Shown in pieces: positions 24,760 through 32,587 of a stretch of 41,036 nt of DNA. Location of the stretch: contig JAFAFW010000094.1 in the NCBI GenBank assembly GCA_023423275.1, positions 1-41,036 of the forward strand, in the 5' to 3' direction. Position numbers and translations under genes: made by a program. How positions within the stretch are numbered: position 1 is the first letter of the stretch; each line of letters opens with the position of its first letter. This DNA comes from Pseudomonadota bacterium (lineage in GTDB: Bacteria; Pseudomonadota; Alphaproteobacteria; Rhizobiales; Hyphomicrobiaceae). Under the pieces are notes generated by a model that saw only the letters and a program-made list of their open reading frames with translations, did no database searches and was not told the origin of the DNA.

Positions 24760-25561
24760 TGAGGCGCGGATCGAGGCCCTGGTAGACGCCGGCGACGATC
24801 CGGTCGATCGTCGTATTGCCGGCGCGGATGCTGTCGAGGATCGCCTGCTCGCGCCACCGTCGGTGCACGATGTAGGCCTTGACCATCCGGGTCGGGTTTT
24901 CGATGCGCCCGCCGTGGCCCGGCAGGAACACCGTTTCCTGGCGCGGAAGAAGCCGTTCCAGCGAGTTCATGTAGTCGGCCATGTTGCCTTCCGGCGGGGC
25001 GACGACGGTCGTGTTCCAGCTCATCACGTGGTCGCCGCAGAACAGCACCTGACGCCCCGAATCGGCGAAGCACAGGTGATCAGGCGCATGACCCGGCGTG
25101 AAGATCGCTTGCAGTGACCAGCCGTCGCCGGAGACGCTGTCGCCATCGTTCATGACGATATCGGGCGCGAAATCCATGTCGATGAATTCGGCCCCTGATG
25201 GGCTGTGGCGGACAGAGCCGGACGACCAAGCCTTGCGCCCGTGCGCACAGACCTTGGCGCCGGTGGCCTCCTGGAGCCGCGCCAGACCGTCGGTATGGTC
25301 CCGATGTGTGTGCGTGATGAAGATATGGCTGATGGGGCGGCCCGCGGCGTAGGCCATGATGGCGTCGAAATGCGCCGTGTCGGCTGGGCCGGGATCGATC
25401 AGCGCCAGTTCCGTTTCGCCGACGATATAGGTGTTGGTGCCGTGGAACGTGAAGGGGCTCGGATTATTGGCGACGAGACGGATCACGCCGGGCGCGAGTT
25501 CGCGCGGTTGGCCGTAGGCAAACTCCATCGTCTTCTTGAATGGAATGTCTTCGCTGCTCAT
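24650..25561 (-). CDS. MBL-fold metallo-hydrolase with C-terminal winged helix (LACTB2-like)
   Basis: A 303-residue metallo-beta-lactamase-fold hydrolase. Metal ligands are in THTHRDHTD, TPGHAPDHLCF, FCGDHVM and LPGHGGRIENP. After the hydrolase core a helical/winged-helix segment (REQAILDSIRAGNTTIDRIV, LSVLAHVEHLIGRGLV) matches the BLACT_WH region of LACTB2-type proteins. Those include RNA endonucleases and thioesterase-like hydrolases; bacterial substrates vary. The ATG at 25561 (MSSEDIPFKK) is chosen, ten codons into the longest frame. It converges on the DUF1499 gene with a 110-base overlap. Confidence 0.91.
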   Translation of the reverse strand: MSSEDIPFKKTMEFAYGQPRELAPGVIRLVANNPSPFTFHGTNTYIVGETELALIDPGPADTAHFDAIMAYAAGRPISHIFITHTHRDHTDGLARLQEATGAKVCAHGRKAWSSGSVRHSPSGAEFIDMDFAPDIVMNDGDSVSGDGWSLQAIFTPGHAPDHLCFADSGRQVLFCGDHVMSWNTTVVAPPEGNMADYMNSLERLLPRQETVFLPGHGGRIENPTRMVKAYIVHRRWREQAILDSIRAGNTTIDRIVAGVYQGLDPRLINAASLSVLAHVEHLIGRGLVRSDGPPSLDRPLAAV

Positions 25562-25647
25562 CCGGGACCCTCGTCTGATTTTGGTCCCCAAGTACCACGA
25601 TCACGCAGCTCCAGGTAGTCACCCCGTCTGCGCCTCGCGCATGCCGG

Positions 25648-26301
25648 CTATCTCAGCAGGCTGCAGCAGCCGCGTAGCGGCCGGTCGTCATCCCTGAGGC
25701 CTAGAATTCTGACCTCAAAAGCATATTCGAGATCGGACATGCCGTCGTTGCACCATTCCTTGTGCTGGACGAGAGCGCTGATTTCCGGCCCCTCGTCATC
25801 ATCGACGAAGCGGAAGGCGAGTGAATCGTCCCGGCCCTGGAACGGTTCGCGAACGGCGACGCTGAATTGTTCGGGGGGAACGCCGGGCTGCTGCATCTCG
25901 GCCTTGCCGTTTTCGACCTTCAGCGACCAGAACGGCTCCGTACCGGAGCAGAACAGGTTCGATTCCAGCTCGCGGCCGAGCTTCGGCGACAAAGGCGCCA
26001 GATAACGGCCGTTAACCCAGCCGCGCGTATCGCCGAACCGCACTTCATACCAGCGCACGCGGCCAACTTTCTGACTGGCACCGGAGCCGAGCACCCCGCT
26101 GGCATTGGCCGGGATCTGGCCGAGTATTTTTGTCGAGCTGACGCTGGATTGGCTTTCGACCCGCTCGCGGACATTGAGATGGTCGGCGGGAGCCACGCCG
26201 ACGACGCGGAAGTCGTATTTCCCTGCTTGTGCCGCCGCCGGTTGGGCCAGCAGCACCATGAATCCCAACAGCAATCCGAGACGAAAAACGCGGTGCGGCA
26301 T
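25648..26301 (-). CDS. Exported SH3b plus COG3650-type protein
   Basis: A 217-residue exported protein. The signal peptide (1-25) ends LLAQPAAAQA. A bacterial SH3 domain (about 30-105) shows DHLNVRERVESQSSV and RWYEVRFGDTRGWVNGRYL. The C-terminal domain starts FCSGTEPFWSLKVENG and ends CNDGMSDLEYAFEVRIL...GCC, the pattern of the COG3650 family of envelope proteins. Cys residues at its two ends could form disulfides in the periplasm. SH3b domains bind cell-wall or protein targets. No operon partner is evident: 86 bases from the MBL gene upstream end, with its own promoter likely in the gap at 26302-26496. Confidence 0.83.
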   Translation of the reverse strand: MPHRVFRLGLLLGFMVLLAQPAAAQAGKYDFRVVGVAPADHLNVRERVESQSSVSSTKILGQIPANASGVLGSGASQKVGRVRWYEVRFGDTRGWVNGRYLAPLSPKLGRELESNLFCSGTEPFWSLKVENGKAEMQQPGVPPEQFSVAVREPFQGRDDSLAFRFVDDDEGPEISALVQHKEWCNDGMSDLEYAFEVRILGLRDDDRPLRGCCSLLR

Positions 26302-26496
26302 GTCTCAGGCCGACGCTCCCCTGAAATCCCCGACGGGCCTTATGGTCAGTTCTGACACTAGGTGACGGCACAATCGAGCCAAGGGAAGGCCATTTTGGGG
26401 CAACGCCGCAGCTTCCGTAGTTCTGGACGCAGGATGTGTTGGGATGCAGGTCCGGAAGACCTGGATATTCATCAGCCGAACCGGGCAGATCTCCAC

Positions 26497-27294
26497 CTAA
26501 TCCAGATTGCGGCCGGTTTGAACTTTCTCGGGCGCGCCATAAATGCGGATCAATGCATCGCCGCGAAAGCTCGGGCGGGCCCGGTAGGTCAGCTCGATCC
26601 GGCGCAGGAAGCTGCGGCCGCCGCGCAAGTCGACCGCCAGCGGTCTGCCCTGGCGAATGAGCTGATCGATACGAATGCTTTCGGCAAAGCCGTTCAGGTA
26701 GACGATCCGCATGGCGATCATGGTCACATCGTTACGCTCGGCGACGATGTGCAGCTTGCTGAAGGAGCGATCCTTGAACCACTCCTCGGAATGTCCAATC
26801 GCCACGACATCCCGGTCGACGGCAAAGCCAACCGATTTCTCGCCGAGCAGCAGCCAGTCCGCGTTTTTCGGCGGGAGGTGGGCCAGAATGGGTTCGCCGA
26901 ATACCTTGACGACGGCATCGCCGCGAAAGTTCGGCCGCGCCCTGTACGTCAGCTCGATCCTGCGCAGAAAGCTGCGCTCCCCGCGCAGATCGACCGCCAT
27001 CTGGGTGCCGGTGCGGATCGTTTTGTCGACGGCGATGTCTTCGGTATAGCCGTTGAAATAAACGAGCCGGAGTTCCAGCAGATTGACGTCGTTTTGTTCT
27101 GCCAGAATATGGAGCGTGCGAAAGGTCCGGCTTCTGAACCAGTCCTCGTCGTGGCTCATGTTTATGATGTCACGATCGATACCGAAACCGACGGCCTTCT
27201 CACCGAGAAGGATCAGGTTCTGCGGCGGTTGCGCGACGGCGGGCGAACCGAAGAGCATCAGACAGAGAAGCACAGCGCATCTCACGCAGACCAT
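26497..27294 (-). CDS. Exported protein with two DUF2541-like repeats (copy B)
   Basis: A 265-residue protein: signal peptide (about 1-22, ending SPAVAQ), then two 107-residue repeats (about 27-133 and 147-253) joined by 13 residues. Both repeats carry LLGEK-VGF--DRD, the E-NDV turn, VY-NG and VDLRG-RSFLRRIELTY, followed by RARP-FRGDA. The pattern resembles the DUF2541/YaaI family of small periplasmic proteins of unknown function, here doubled. I chose the ATG at 27294 because GAGGAGG lies seven bases upstream and the signal peptide follows at once; a longer frame is not supported. It is a paralogue of the gene at 27734-28519. Confidence 0.85.
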   Translation of the reverse strand: MVCVRCAVLLCLMLFGSPAVAQPPQNLILLGEKAVGFGIDRDIINMSHDEDWFRSRTFRTLHILAEQNDVNLLELRLVYFNGYTEDIAVDKTIRTGTQMAVDLRGERSFLRRIELTYRARPNFRGDAVVKVFGEPILAHLPPKNADWLLLGEKSVGFAVDRDVVAIGHSEEWFKDRSFSKLHIVAERNDVTMIAMRIVYLNGFAESIRIDQLIRQGRPLAVDLRGGRSFLRRIELTYRARPSFRGDALIRIYGAPEKVQTGRNLD

Positions 27295-27417
27295 CGCGCG
27301 CCTCCTCGTCTCCCGCCACACCATTATCACTTCGGGACAGGGTTCGGCCGCGTTTATGGCAGCAGTGTGAAGCGCTGCGGTCTGGAAGGGGAACACAAGA
27401 TCACGAAAGGAGCGGCA

Positions 27418-27606
27418 TCAAGTACCGAGGATGCCTCTTAGGAGCAATGCGCCACCCATCGTGAGGGCGGTTACGAACAACAGCGTGACCGTGACTTCCA
27501 TGCCGGGCTTTTTCAGAAAGTCCTGCATTTCGCCATTTCGCGGAAGGCTGGACCAGAACAGGATAGCCGAAGCAGCCAGGAGAGCCAGTCCAATTGCGAG
27601 ATCCAT
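27418..27606 (-). CDS. Small two-helix membrane protein
   Basis: A 62-residue frame with two hydrophobic segments (about 3-20 and 39-59) flanking a short basic/polar loop (PRNGEMQDFLKKPG). It looks like a real inner-membrane protein: hydrophobic helices of the right length, positive charges in the loop, and no stop. It lies between the two DUF2541-repeat genes on the same strand, 123 bases after the first and 123 before the second. No RBS is obvious, and I do not recognise a family. Co-location suggests it may belong with the DUF2541 pair, but this is inference. Confidence 0.62.
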   Translation of the reverse strand: MDLAIGLALLAASAILFWSSLPRNGEMQDFLKKPGMEVTVTLLFVTALTMGGALLLRGILGT

Positions 27607-27733
27607 GGGATGAGCCCGTTTCTACGCCGGTTGATGAGAGTAACAAGGAAGCATAACGCGGCGAAGGCTTATGTGTCGATGGCAGACCGGCGCACTCGGC
27701 GGGGACTGAGCGCGCCGGACAATTGGGTGCTGG

Positions 27734-28519
27734 TTAACGCCCGCGCCGGCCGGTTTCGCCGAAGACGGAGACGAGTGCGTCACCACGGAAATTCGGCCGC
27801 GCCCGGTAAACGAGTTCGATGCGGCGCAGGAAGCTTCGATTCCCACGCAGGTCGATCTCCAGGTCCGAGCCGGCCCGGACGAGCTTGTCGACCCGGATGT
27901 CTTCCGCAAAACCGTTGAAGTAGACGACGCGTACGTTCATCAAGTGCACGTCGTTGCGTTCGGCGGCGATGTGCAGGCTGCGGAAGGCGCGGTTGCGGAA
28001 CCATTCCTCGTTTTGCGTGACGTTGATGACGTCGCGGTCAATTCCGAAGCCGACGGCCTTCTGACCGAGGAGCTGCCAGTCAGGATTGCGCTGCGGGCGC
28101 TGGGGACGGCTCGGCTCACCGTAAACCTTGACGTGCGCCTGGCCGCGCAAGCTGGGGCGGGAACCGTAGACCATCTCGATGCGGCGCAGAAAACTCCGAT
28201 CGCCGCGCAGATCGACCTTGAGATCGTCCCCGGGGCGGATGCGCTTGTCGACCCGGATGTCCTCGGCGAAGCCGTTCATGTAGACGATACGCAGGCTGAT
28301 CAGATGCACGTCGTTGCGTTCGACGGCGAAGTACAGGTTGCGGAACGCGCGGTTGCGATACCAGTCCTCGTTATGCGTGATGTTGATGACATCGCGATCG
28401 ACGACGAAGCCGACCGTTTTTTCTCCCAAGAGCACCACATCCGGGGCGCGCTGAGCGTTTGCCGGCACCGCCAGCAGGATCAGCAGCAGAGCCAGGATAC
28501 CTCCGCCGAACCGTCTCAT
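27734..28519 (-). CDS. Exported protein with two DUF2541-like repeats (copy A)
   Basis: A 261-residue protein: signal peptide (1-22, LLLILLAVPANA), then two 107-residue repeats (about 28-134 and 148-254) with a 13-residue basic/Pro linker (EPSRPQRPQRNPD). By hand alignment the two repeats agree at 72 of 107 positions, and both match the repeats of the neighbouring copy-B gene closely. Shared features are LLG-K-VGF--DRDVIN, ERNDVHL, VY-NGFAEDIRVDK and DLRG-RSFLRRIE. The DUF2541 resemblance is from pattern. It has no enzyme motif; an all-beta binding domain in the periplasm is my guess. Confidence 0.87.
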   Translation of the reverse strand: MRRFGGGILALLLILLAVPANAQRAPDVVLLGEKTVGFVVDRDVINITHNEDWYRNRAFRNLYFAVERNDVHLISLRIVYMNGFAEDIRVDKRIRPGDDLKVDLRGDRSFLRRIEMVYGSRPSLRGQAHVKVYGEPSRPQRPQRNPDWQLLGQKAVGFGIDRDVINVTQNEEWFRNRAFRSLHIAAERNDVHLMNVRVVYFNGFAEDIRVDKLVRAGSDLEIDLRGNRSFLRRIELVYRARPNFRGDALVSVFGETGRRGR

Positions 28520-28616
28520 TACCTTTCACTCCTCGTTCGCAAACCGCCACGATCGGCGGGCGCGAGGACGTAAGATGGAGTTTGTGGCAACACTGAGTAA
28601 GTGATGAGATGGGACA

Positions 28617-28653
28617 GCCTGCCTGCATCGCCGGCCAAGGAGCGCAGGCAGGC
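28617..28653. terminator. Hairpin between DUF1127 and DUF2541 genes
   Basis: Perfect 10-bp arms GCCTGCCTGC and GCAGGCAGGC around a 17-base loop, 20 bases beyond the DUF1127 stop. Placement suggests a terminator or stabilising 3' end for DUF1127 mRNA. No U-tract follows on the minus strand, so rho-independent action is doubtful. Confidence 0.45.
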
Positions 28654-28672
28654 TTGGCGGAGCGGTAGCGAT

Positions 28673-28921
28673 TCACGATCCCCAGTGACCGTGGCGCCGG
28701 CAGTCGAACCGCCCGTCGTTGACCGCACTTTCGATCTGACTGCGGCTGATGCCGATGTCTCCCAGCATCCGATCGTCCAGGCCCTGGAGGTGGTGAGCGG
28801 CTGCCCGCCGGCCATACCAGCGGACGTAGGCGCGCAGCACCGACGACAGGAACATGCCAAAGCGCCGGGACGGTGCCCCGCTGCGACCGGCGAAGGTCGA
28901 GGGGCTTTGCAAATCAGGCAT
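28673..28921 (-). CDS. DUF1127 (YjiS-like) small protein
   Basis: An 82-residue basic protein whose C-terminal part carries the DUF1127 pattern: VLRAYVRWYGRRAAAHHLQG, LDDRMLGDIGISRSQIESAV. Some short DUF1127 proteins in alphaproteobacteria bind RNA and affect phosphate, carbon or stress responses; this one is longer at the N-terminus. The ATG at 28921 (MPDLQSPS) has GGAG eight bases upstream. An in-frame ATG at 28954 would add 11 residues and run toward the operator repeats. It is divergent from a YafY-type regulator, and two identical inverted repeats lie between them, so it is probably that regulator's target. Confidence 0.85.
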   Translation of the reverse strand: MPDLQSPSTFAGRSGAPSRRFGMFLSSVLRAYVRWYGRRAAAHHLQGLDDRMLGDIGISRSQIESAVNDGRFDCRRHGHWGS

Positions 28922-28974
28922 GAGGTTTCTCCCGTCATGATCATTGATTGCCATGATCGGACTATGCGGGAGGC

Positions 28975-28998
28975 CTCCTGACAGGGTCGTGTCAGGAG
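28975..28998. promoter_or_regulatory. Operator-like inverted repeat 1 (CTCCTGACA-N6-TGTCAGGAG)
   Basis: A perfect 9-bp inverted repeat with a 6-base spacer (GGGTCG), 54 bases upstream of the DUF1127 ATG. A second copy follows 34 bases on. Two identical sites in a divergent promoter are strong signs of a dimeric regulator's operator; the adjacent YafY/WYL protein is the obvious candidate. Confidence 0.8.
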
Positions 28999-29008
28999 TG
29001 CTGACAGG

Positions 29009-29032
29009 CTCCTGACAGCGGGGTGTCAGGAG
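29009..29032. promoter_or_regulatory. Operator-like inverted repeat 2 (CTCCTGACA-N6-TGTCAGGAG)
   Basis: Second perfect copy; only the 6-base spacer differs (GCGGGG). It ends 46 bases before the YafY start. An extra half-site CTGACAGG lies at 29001-29008, between the copies. The 34-base phasing is about three DNA turns, allowing binding on one face. Confidence 0.8.
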
Positions 29033-29078
29033 TGATAGCGTAAGGTTCAGCACGCTGCTTCAGTTGGGGAAAAACCAC

Positions 29079-29780
29079 GTGCGCCGTGCCGACCGCTTGT
29101 TCGAAATCATCCAGCTCATGCGCCGCAAGGCACCGGTGCGCGCGCGCGACCTGAGCGAGGCGCTGGAAGTCTCCGAGCGCACGATTTACCGGGATGTCCA
29201 GGATCTCATCGCCAGCGGCGTTCCGATCGAGGGGGAGGCGGGCGTCGGCTACGTTCTGCGGGCGGGATTCGATCTGCCGCCATTGATGTTCAAGGAGCAG
29301 GAGATCGAGGCGTTGGTTCTCGGCGCCCGCATCGTCGAATCCTGGGCCGACAAGGAACTCGCCGAAGCCGCCTCGCACGTCATCGCCAAGATCGAGGCTG
29401 TCATTCCCGAGCGCCTGCGCAGCTACATGGCAAATACCGCGCTGCTCGCGCCCAAGCACCACTACATGGAGCCCATCACGTTCGATCTGGCGGAACTGCG
29501 CCAGGCTTTGCGCTCGGAATTGAAGGTGCGGTTCCGGTATCGCGACATCGCCGGTTCGGCATCCGAGCGAACCGTACGCCCGTTGTCGCTGGCTTATTTC
29601 GGGCCGGTTTGGCTGCTGGCGGCGTGGTGCGAGTTGCGCACGGATTTCCGCACCTTCCGGCTCGACCGGATCGATGGCTTCATCGTGATGAATGAGCGCT
29701 TCCGCAGCGAGTCCGGCAAGACGCTTCACGATTTCCTGAAGCGGGATCAGACCTGGACGCGCCGCTCGACCCCCGAGTGA
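29079..29780 (+). CDS. YafY-family regulator (HTH_11 plus WYL domain)
   Basis: A 233-residue regulator. The N-terminal winged helix (about 1-60) contains RRADRLFEIIQLMRRKAPVR and LSEALEVSERTIYRDVQDLI. The C-terminal WYL domain (about 130-215) shows LRSELKVRFRYRD, VRPLSLAYFGPVWLLAAWC and DFRTFRLDRIDGF. WYL domains sense ligands such as nucleotides or nucleic acids. I prefer GTG at 29079, with GGGGAA about seven bases upstream; a TTG at 29064 would add five residues. It is divergent from DUF1127 with two perfect inverted repeats in between, so it is likely autoregulatory and controls DUF1127. Confidence 0.93.
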   Translation: MRRADRLFEIIQLMRRKAPVRARDLSEALEVSERTIYRDVQDLIASGVPIEGEAGVGYVLRAGFDLPPLMFKEQEIEALVLGARIVESWADKELAEAASHVIAKIEAVIPERLRSYMANTALLAPKHHYMEPITFDLAELRQALRSELKVRFRYRDIAGSASERTVRPLSLAYFGPVWLLAAWCELRTDFRTFRLDRIDGFIVMNERFRSESGKTLHDFLKRDQTWTRRSTPE

Positions 29781-29787
29781 GGCTAGT

Positions 29788-30453
29788 CTAGCGGGCGGGC
29801 GATCGCGACAGGCGCGAAAGAATGGCGTATCCGCCGAAAAGGCGAACGCTGTCTGCCGTCAACCCGGCCTCCGCGGCCAGCGCGCCGAGCCGTGCCTGGA
29901 GTGCGGGAACCGGCTTCACCGAAAAGCGGCGCAACCAGGCGAGCTGCAAGCGCCGCAGGATGGCCGGATAGCTCGCGAAATCACCGAAATCGACAATCGA
30001 GAGCAAGCCTCCGGGCGCGACACAACGGGCCGCGCCAGTGACCACGCTTTCCCACGCAGGAATCATCGACAGCGTGTAGGAAATGAACACGCGATCGAAC
30101 TCTGCCCGACCGAATATCTGTTGCGCGTCGAAGTTGGTGGCGTCGCCGGCGGTGATCGCAATGCGCTGGGTGAGGTTTTGCCGGGCAATCGAATTCGCGG
30201 CGGTTTCCAGCATGGCGGCCGAGATATCGAAACCATAAAGGCGGGCCTTGGGATAACGCCGCGCCGTATGCAGCAGATTGCGTCCCGTACCGCAGCCGAT
30301 CTCCAGCACCGTACCATCAGCCGGAACATCGAGCCCGGCGATCATGCGATTCCGGCCGAGCAGGTAATAGGCCCGCGTCGCGTCGTAGATGAAGCGCTGG
30401 TAGCGATAGATGTTGTCCATCGCTTCCGCGGCTGCGGGCGTCGGAGAAGTCAT
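29788..30453 (-). CDS. btaB: DGTS N-methyltransferase BtaB
   Basis: A 221-residue class I methyltransferase. The SAM loop is VLEIGCGTGRNLLHTA (about 49-64), followed by YGFDISAAMLETA and a later GGLLSIVDFGDF. BtaB adds three methyl groups to the amino nitrogen of diacylglyceryl homoserine to give the betaine lipid DGTS. The N-terminal YRYQRFIYDATRAYYLLGRN is typical of BtaB. Its ATG overlaps the btaA stop as TGATG, so translation is coupled. The identity rests on the family pattern plus the btaA neighbour. It is the last gene of the plcP-btaA-btaB operon and converges on the YafY gene. Confidence 0.92.
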   Translation of the reverse strand: MTSPTPAAAEAMDNIYRYQRFIYDATRAYYLLGRNRMIAGLDVPADGTVLEIGCGTGRNLLHTARRYPKARLYGFDISAAMLETAANSIARQNLTQRIAITAGDATNFDAQQIFGRAEFDRVFISYTLSMIPAWESVVTGAARCVAPGGLLSIVDFGDFASYPAILRRLQLAWLRRFSVKPVPALQARLGALAAEAGLTADSVRLFGGYAILSRLSRSPAR

Positions 30454-31697
30454 CAGGCACGAAGCTCGTAAAGATGGAAGCCGCCGTAGATCGCGGACCG
30501 GTCCTTTTCCGTCAGATGCCGCGACTGCTCCGCGTGATAGGTCCAGCGCACCAGCAGATCATCCGGAATGCGTCCCGGCAGCAGCGTCGGCTCGGCCGCC
30601 GTCCTGAAAATGACGCGCGCGCCCGGACGTGCGGTGCGGGTGATCTCCTGCCACAGACGCGTGAGATCGGAATCCGACATCCAGTCCTGGGCATCCAGCA
30701 GCACGTAACGATCGAGGCTGGCGTCCGGCGATTGTGCAAGATGGTCGGTGAAATTGACGTGGCGCACGCTAACGCGGGAGGCGTTGGCGCGAACCGTATC
30801 GAAGTGATCCGATTCGAGATAAGGCGGTAGGGCGCCGCTGTCGGGGCCACCGTAGCTGCGCCCGAAGGCCTGACGGGCGAAATAGTTCTCGCGCATCGGG
30901 AACCCGCAGGCGAGGCGCTCGAGCCGCTCCTTCAGAACGCCGCCGATGCCGTCGTCGCTATCACCCGCGAGCGCCTTGTACTGGGCTGGCGGAATGCCGA
31001 GACCGAACAGCGAGGCGGGGCGCGCGATCAACCAGCGGACCAAGCGGGACGAGAACAGCGGCGCCAACTCCCGCTCGAAAATCTCGCGCTGCTCTTCAAG
31101 CGTTGAAGCGCGTGCGAGCGCCGTCGCGTCCTTCCCGTGCAGCCGCGTGAGCAGATGTCCCGCCGCAATGAAACGGCCGAGCAGGCCCGTGCGGTAGAAG
31201 TTGTCGGCGAACCGGCTGATGCGCCGCCGCCCGCGCCAGTCGCGATGCTGCCAGTAGGCCAGCGTCTCGGCATCGAGGTATGGTGCAATTTGGCGATCGA
31301 AGGCGAGAACGTTTTCCGCGCAATCCGTAATCGCAAAAAAGCGATGAAACGCGCGGTGATTGTCGAAATGCCGGGCGGTCGCCAATTTCAGCCGATTAAG
31401 CGCAATGTGCGCGGCATTGAGATCCACGGCCGTGATGTGTTCCGGCGACGCCGTGAGATAGCTCATGACGTTGCAGCCACCCGACGCGATCGTAATGATG
31501 CGGCTGGTCGGCTCGATCGCCATCGCTTCGAGATCGACAACCGGATCTTCCCAGATCTGCGGATAGACGAGGCTCGAAAACGCTAGGGTGAAGGCGCGTT
31601 CCGCCATCCCCTCCGCCGACAGCAGCCGGTTGCGGTGGACGGCCGCGCCGATCATCTCGCCGGTGTTGCGCTTCGCGCTGAGGGCGGTATCGAGCAA
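30453..31697 (-). CDS. btaA: S-adenosylmethionine:diacylglycerol 3-amino-3-carboxypropyltransferase BtaA
   Basis: A 414-residue DUF3419 protein. It transfers the 3-amino-3-carboxypropyl group of SAM to diacylglycerol, making diacylglyceryl homoserine, the first step of betaine-lipid synthesis. Markers are FSSLVYPQIWEDPVVDLEAM, the SAM region IITIASGGCNVMSYLTASPE with VDLNAAHIALNRLK, DNFYRTGLLGRFIAAGH and a C-terminal catalytic portion with RYVLLDAQDWMSDSDL. The start is TTG at 31697, with GGAG about eight bases upstream; the next ATG is 14 codons in. It lies 23 bases after plcP and overlaps btaB by one base. Expected at the inner membrane. Confidence 0.95.
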   Translation of the reverse strand: MLDTALSAKRNTGEMIGAAVHRNRLLSAEGMAERAFTLAFSSLVYPQIWEDPVVDLEAMAIEPTSRIITIASGGCNVMSYLTASPEHITAVDLNAAHIALNRLKLATARHFDNHRAFHRFFAITDCAENVLAFDRQIAPYLDAETLAYWQHRDWRGRRRISRFADNFYRTGLLGRFIAAGHLLTRLHGKDATALARASTLEEQREIFERELAPLFSSRLVRWLIARPASLFGLGIPPAQYKALAGDSDDGIGGVLKERLERLACGFPMRENYFARQAFGRSYGGPDSGALPPYLESDHFDTVRANASRVSVRHVNFTDHLAQSPDASLDRYVLLDAQDWMSDSDLTRLWQEITRTARPGARVIFRTAAEPTLLPGRIPDDLLVRWTYHAEQSRHLTEKDRSAIYGGFHLYELRA

Positions 31698-31720
31698 GGG
31701 GCTTCTCCGTGGTCAGGTTC

Positions 31721-32539
31721 TTATGCGGCTGCTTGCACGGTGGCTTGCGCGACGAGCGCCTTGTGCTCGGCGACCATGTCACGCCACCGGATCACGCGAA
31801 GGACGCCGTTGTGGTCTTCGGCGATGGCGGTGCAGCTTTCCACCCAGTCGCCGCAGTTCATGTAGCGCACGCCGTCCAGCATCCGGTCGGCCGCGTGATG
31901 GATATGGCCGCAGACGATGCCGTCGACGTCGCGCCGCTTGGCTTCCGCCGCCAGTGCGCGCTCGAACTCGCCGATGAAATTGACCGCCGATTTGACCCGG
32001 TATTTCAGGTAAGCCGACAACGACCAGTAGCCGAAGCCCAGATGCCTGCGGAGCCAGTTGAGAGGCTGGTTGGTCCACAGTGCCAGCTCGTAGGACCGGT
32101 CGCCGACAAAGGCCAACCACTTGGCATAGCGGAAGACGACGTCGAACTCGTCGCCGTGCATGACGAGCAGGCGGCGGCCATCAGCGGTCTCGTGGATCGC
32201 CTGCCGCTCGATCTCGATGCCGCCGAAATGCATGCCGCAGAAATCGCGCAAGCCTTCGTCGTGGTTGCCGGGGATGAAGATGAGGCGGCTGCCTTTGCGC
32301 ACCCTGCGCAGAAGCTTCTGCAACACGTCGTTGTGCGATTGCAGCCAGATCGGCCCGCGTTTGACGCGCCACAGATCGACGATATCGCCGACGAGGTAGA
32401 TCGTATCGGCCTCATGGATCTTCAGGAACTCCAGGAAGGCCTCAGCCTGGCAGGCCCTGGTCCCGAGATGGATATCCGAGACGAATAGCGTTCGAAAATG
32501 ACGTGCTTTCCGGTCGCTTCCGGTTCCACCGCTGATCAC
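31721..32539 (-). CDS. plcP: PlcP-type metallophosphoesterase (phospholipase C, LpxH-like fold)
   Basis: A 272-residue metallophosphoesterase. All metal motifs are intact: SDIHLG (21-26), VGDIVDLW (50-57), PGNHDEG (90-96), MHGDEFD (127-133) and CGHIHHA (210-216). This family is often labelled UDP-2,3-diacylglucosamine diphosphatase. In Sinorhizobium meliloti its member PlcP cleaves phosphatidylcholine to diacylglycerol under phosphate limitation. Adjacency to btaA and btaB, and a Pho-box match upstream, make that role the best reading here. I start it at GTG 32539, with AGGGG about seven bases upstream; a longer frame would swallow the Pho box. No btaA-independent promoter is evident. Confidence 0.88.
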   Translation of the reverse strand: MISGGTGSDRKARHFRTLFVSDIHLGTRACQAEAFLEFLKIHEADTIYLVGDIVDLWRVKRGPIWLQSHNDVLQKLLRRVRKGSRLIFIPGNHDEGLRDFCGMHFGGIEIERQAIHETADGRRLLVMHGDEFDVVFRYAKWLAFVGDRSYELALWTNQPLNWLRRHLGFGYWSLSAYLKYRVKSAVNFIGEFERALAAEAKRRDVDGIVCGHIHHAADRMLDGVRYMNCGDWVESCTAIAEDHNGVLRVIRWRDMVAEHKALVAQATVQAAA

Positions 32540-32587
32540 GGCCCACCCCTTTTCCGATCCTGTTGGCGGGGACAGAACCGGACTCGC

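Noticed and set aside
26362..27441. 359-codon plus-strand frame opposite DUF2541 copy B
   Set aside because: It shows repeated segments only because it is antisense to the duplicated domains; no RBS or family match.
26497..28519. CRISPR-like array from repeated DNA in the DUF2541 genes
   Set aside because: Repeats are over 300 bases long, coding and diverged; there are no short identical repeats with spacers.
28975..29032. Pho-box reading of the TGTCA elements near YafY
   Set aside because: The elements are inverted with 6-base spacers, not direct repeats at 11-base spacing, so a PhoB site is unlikely.
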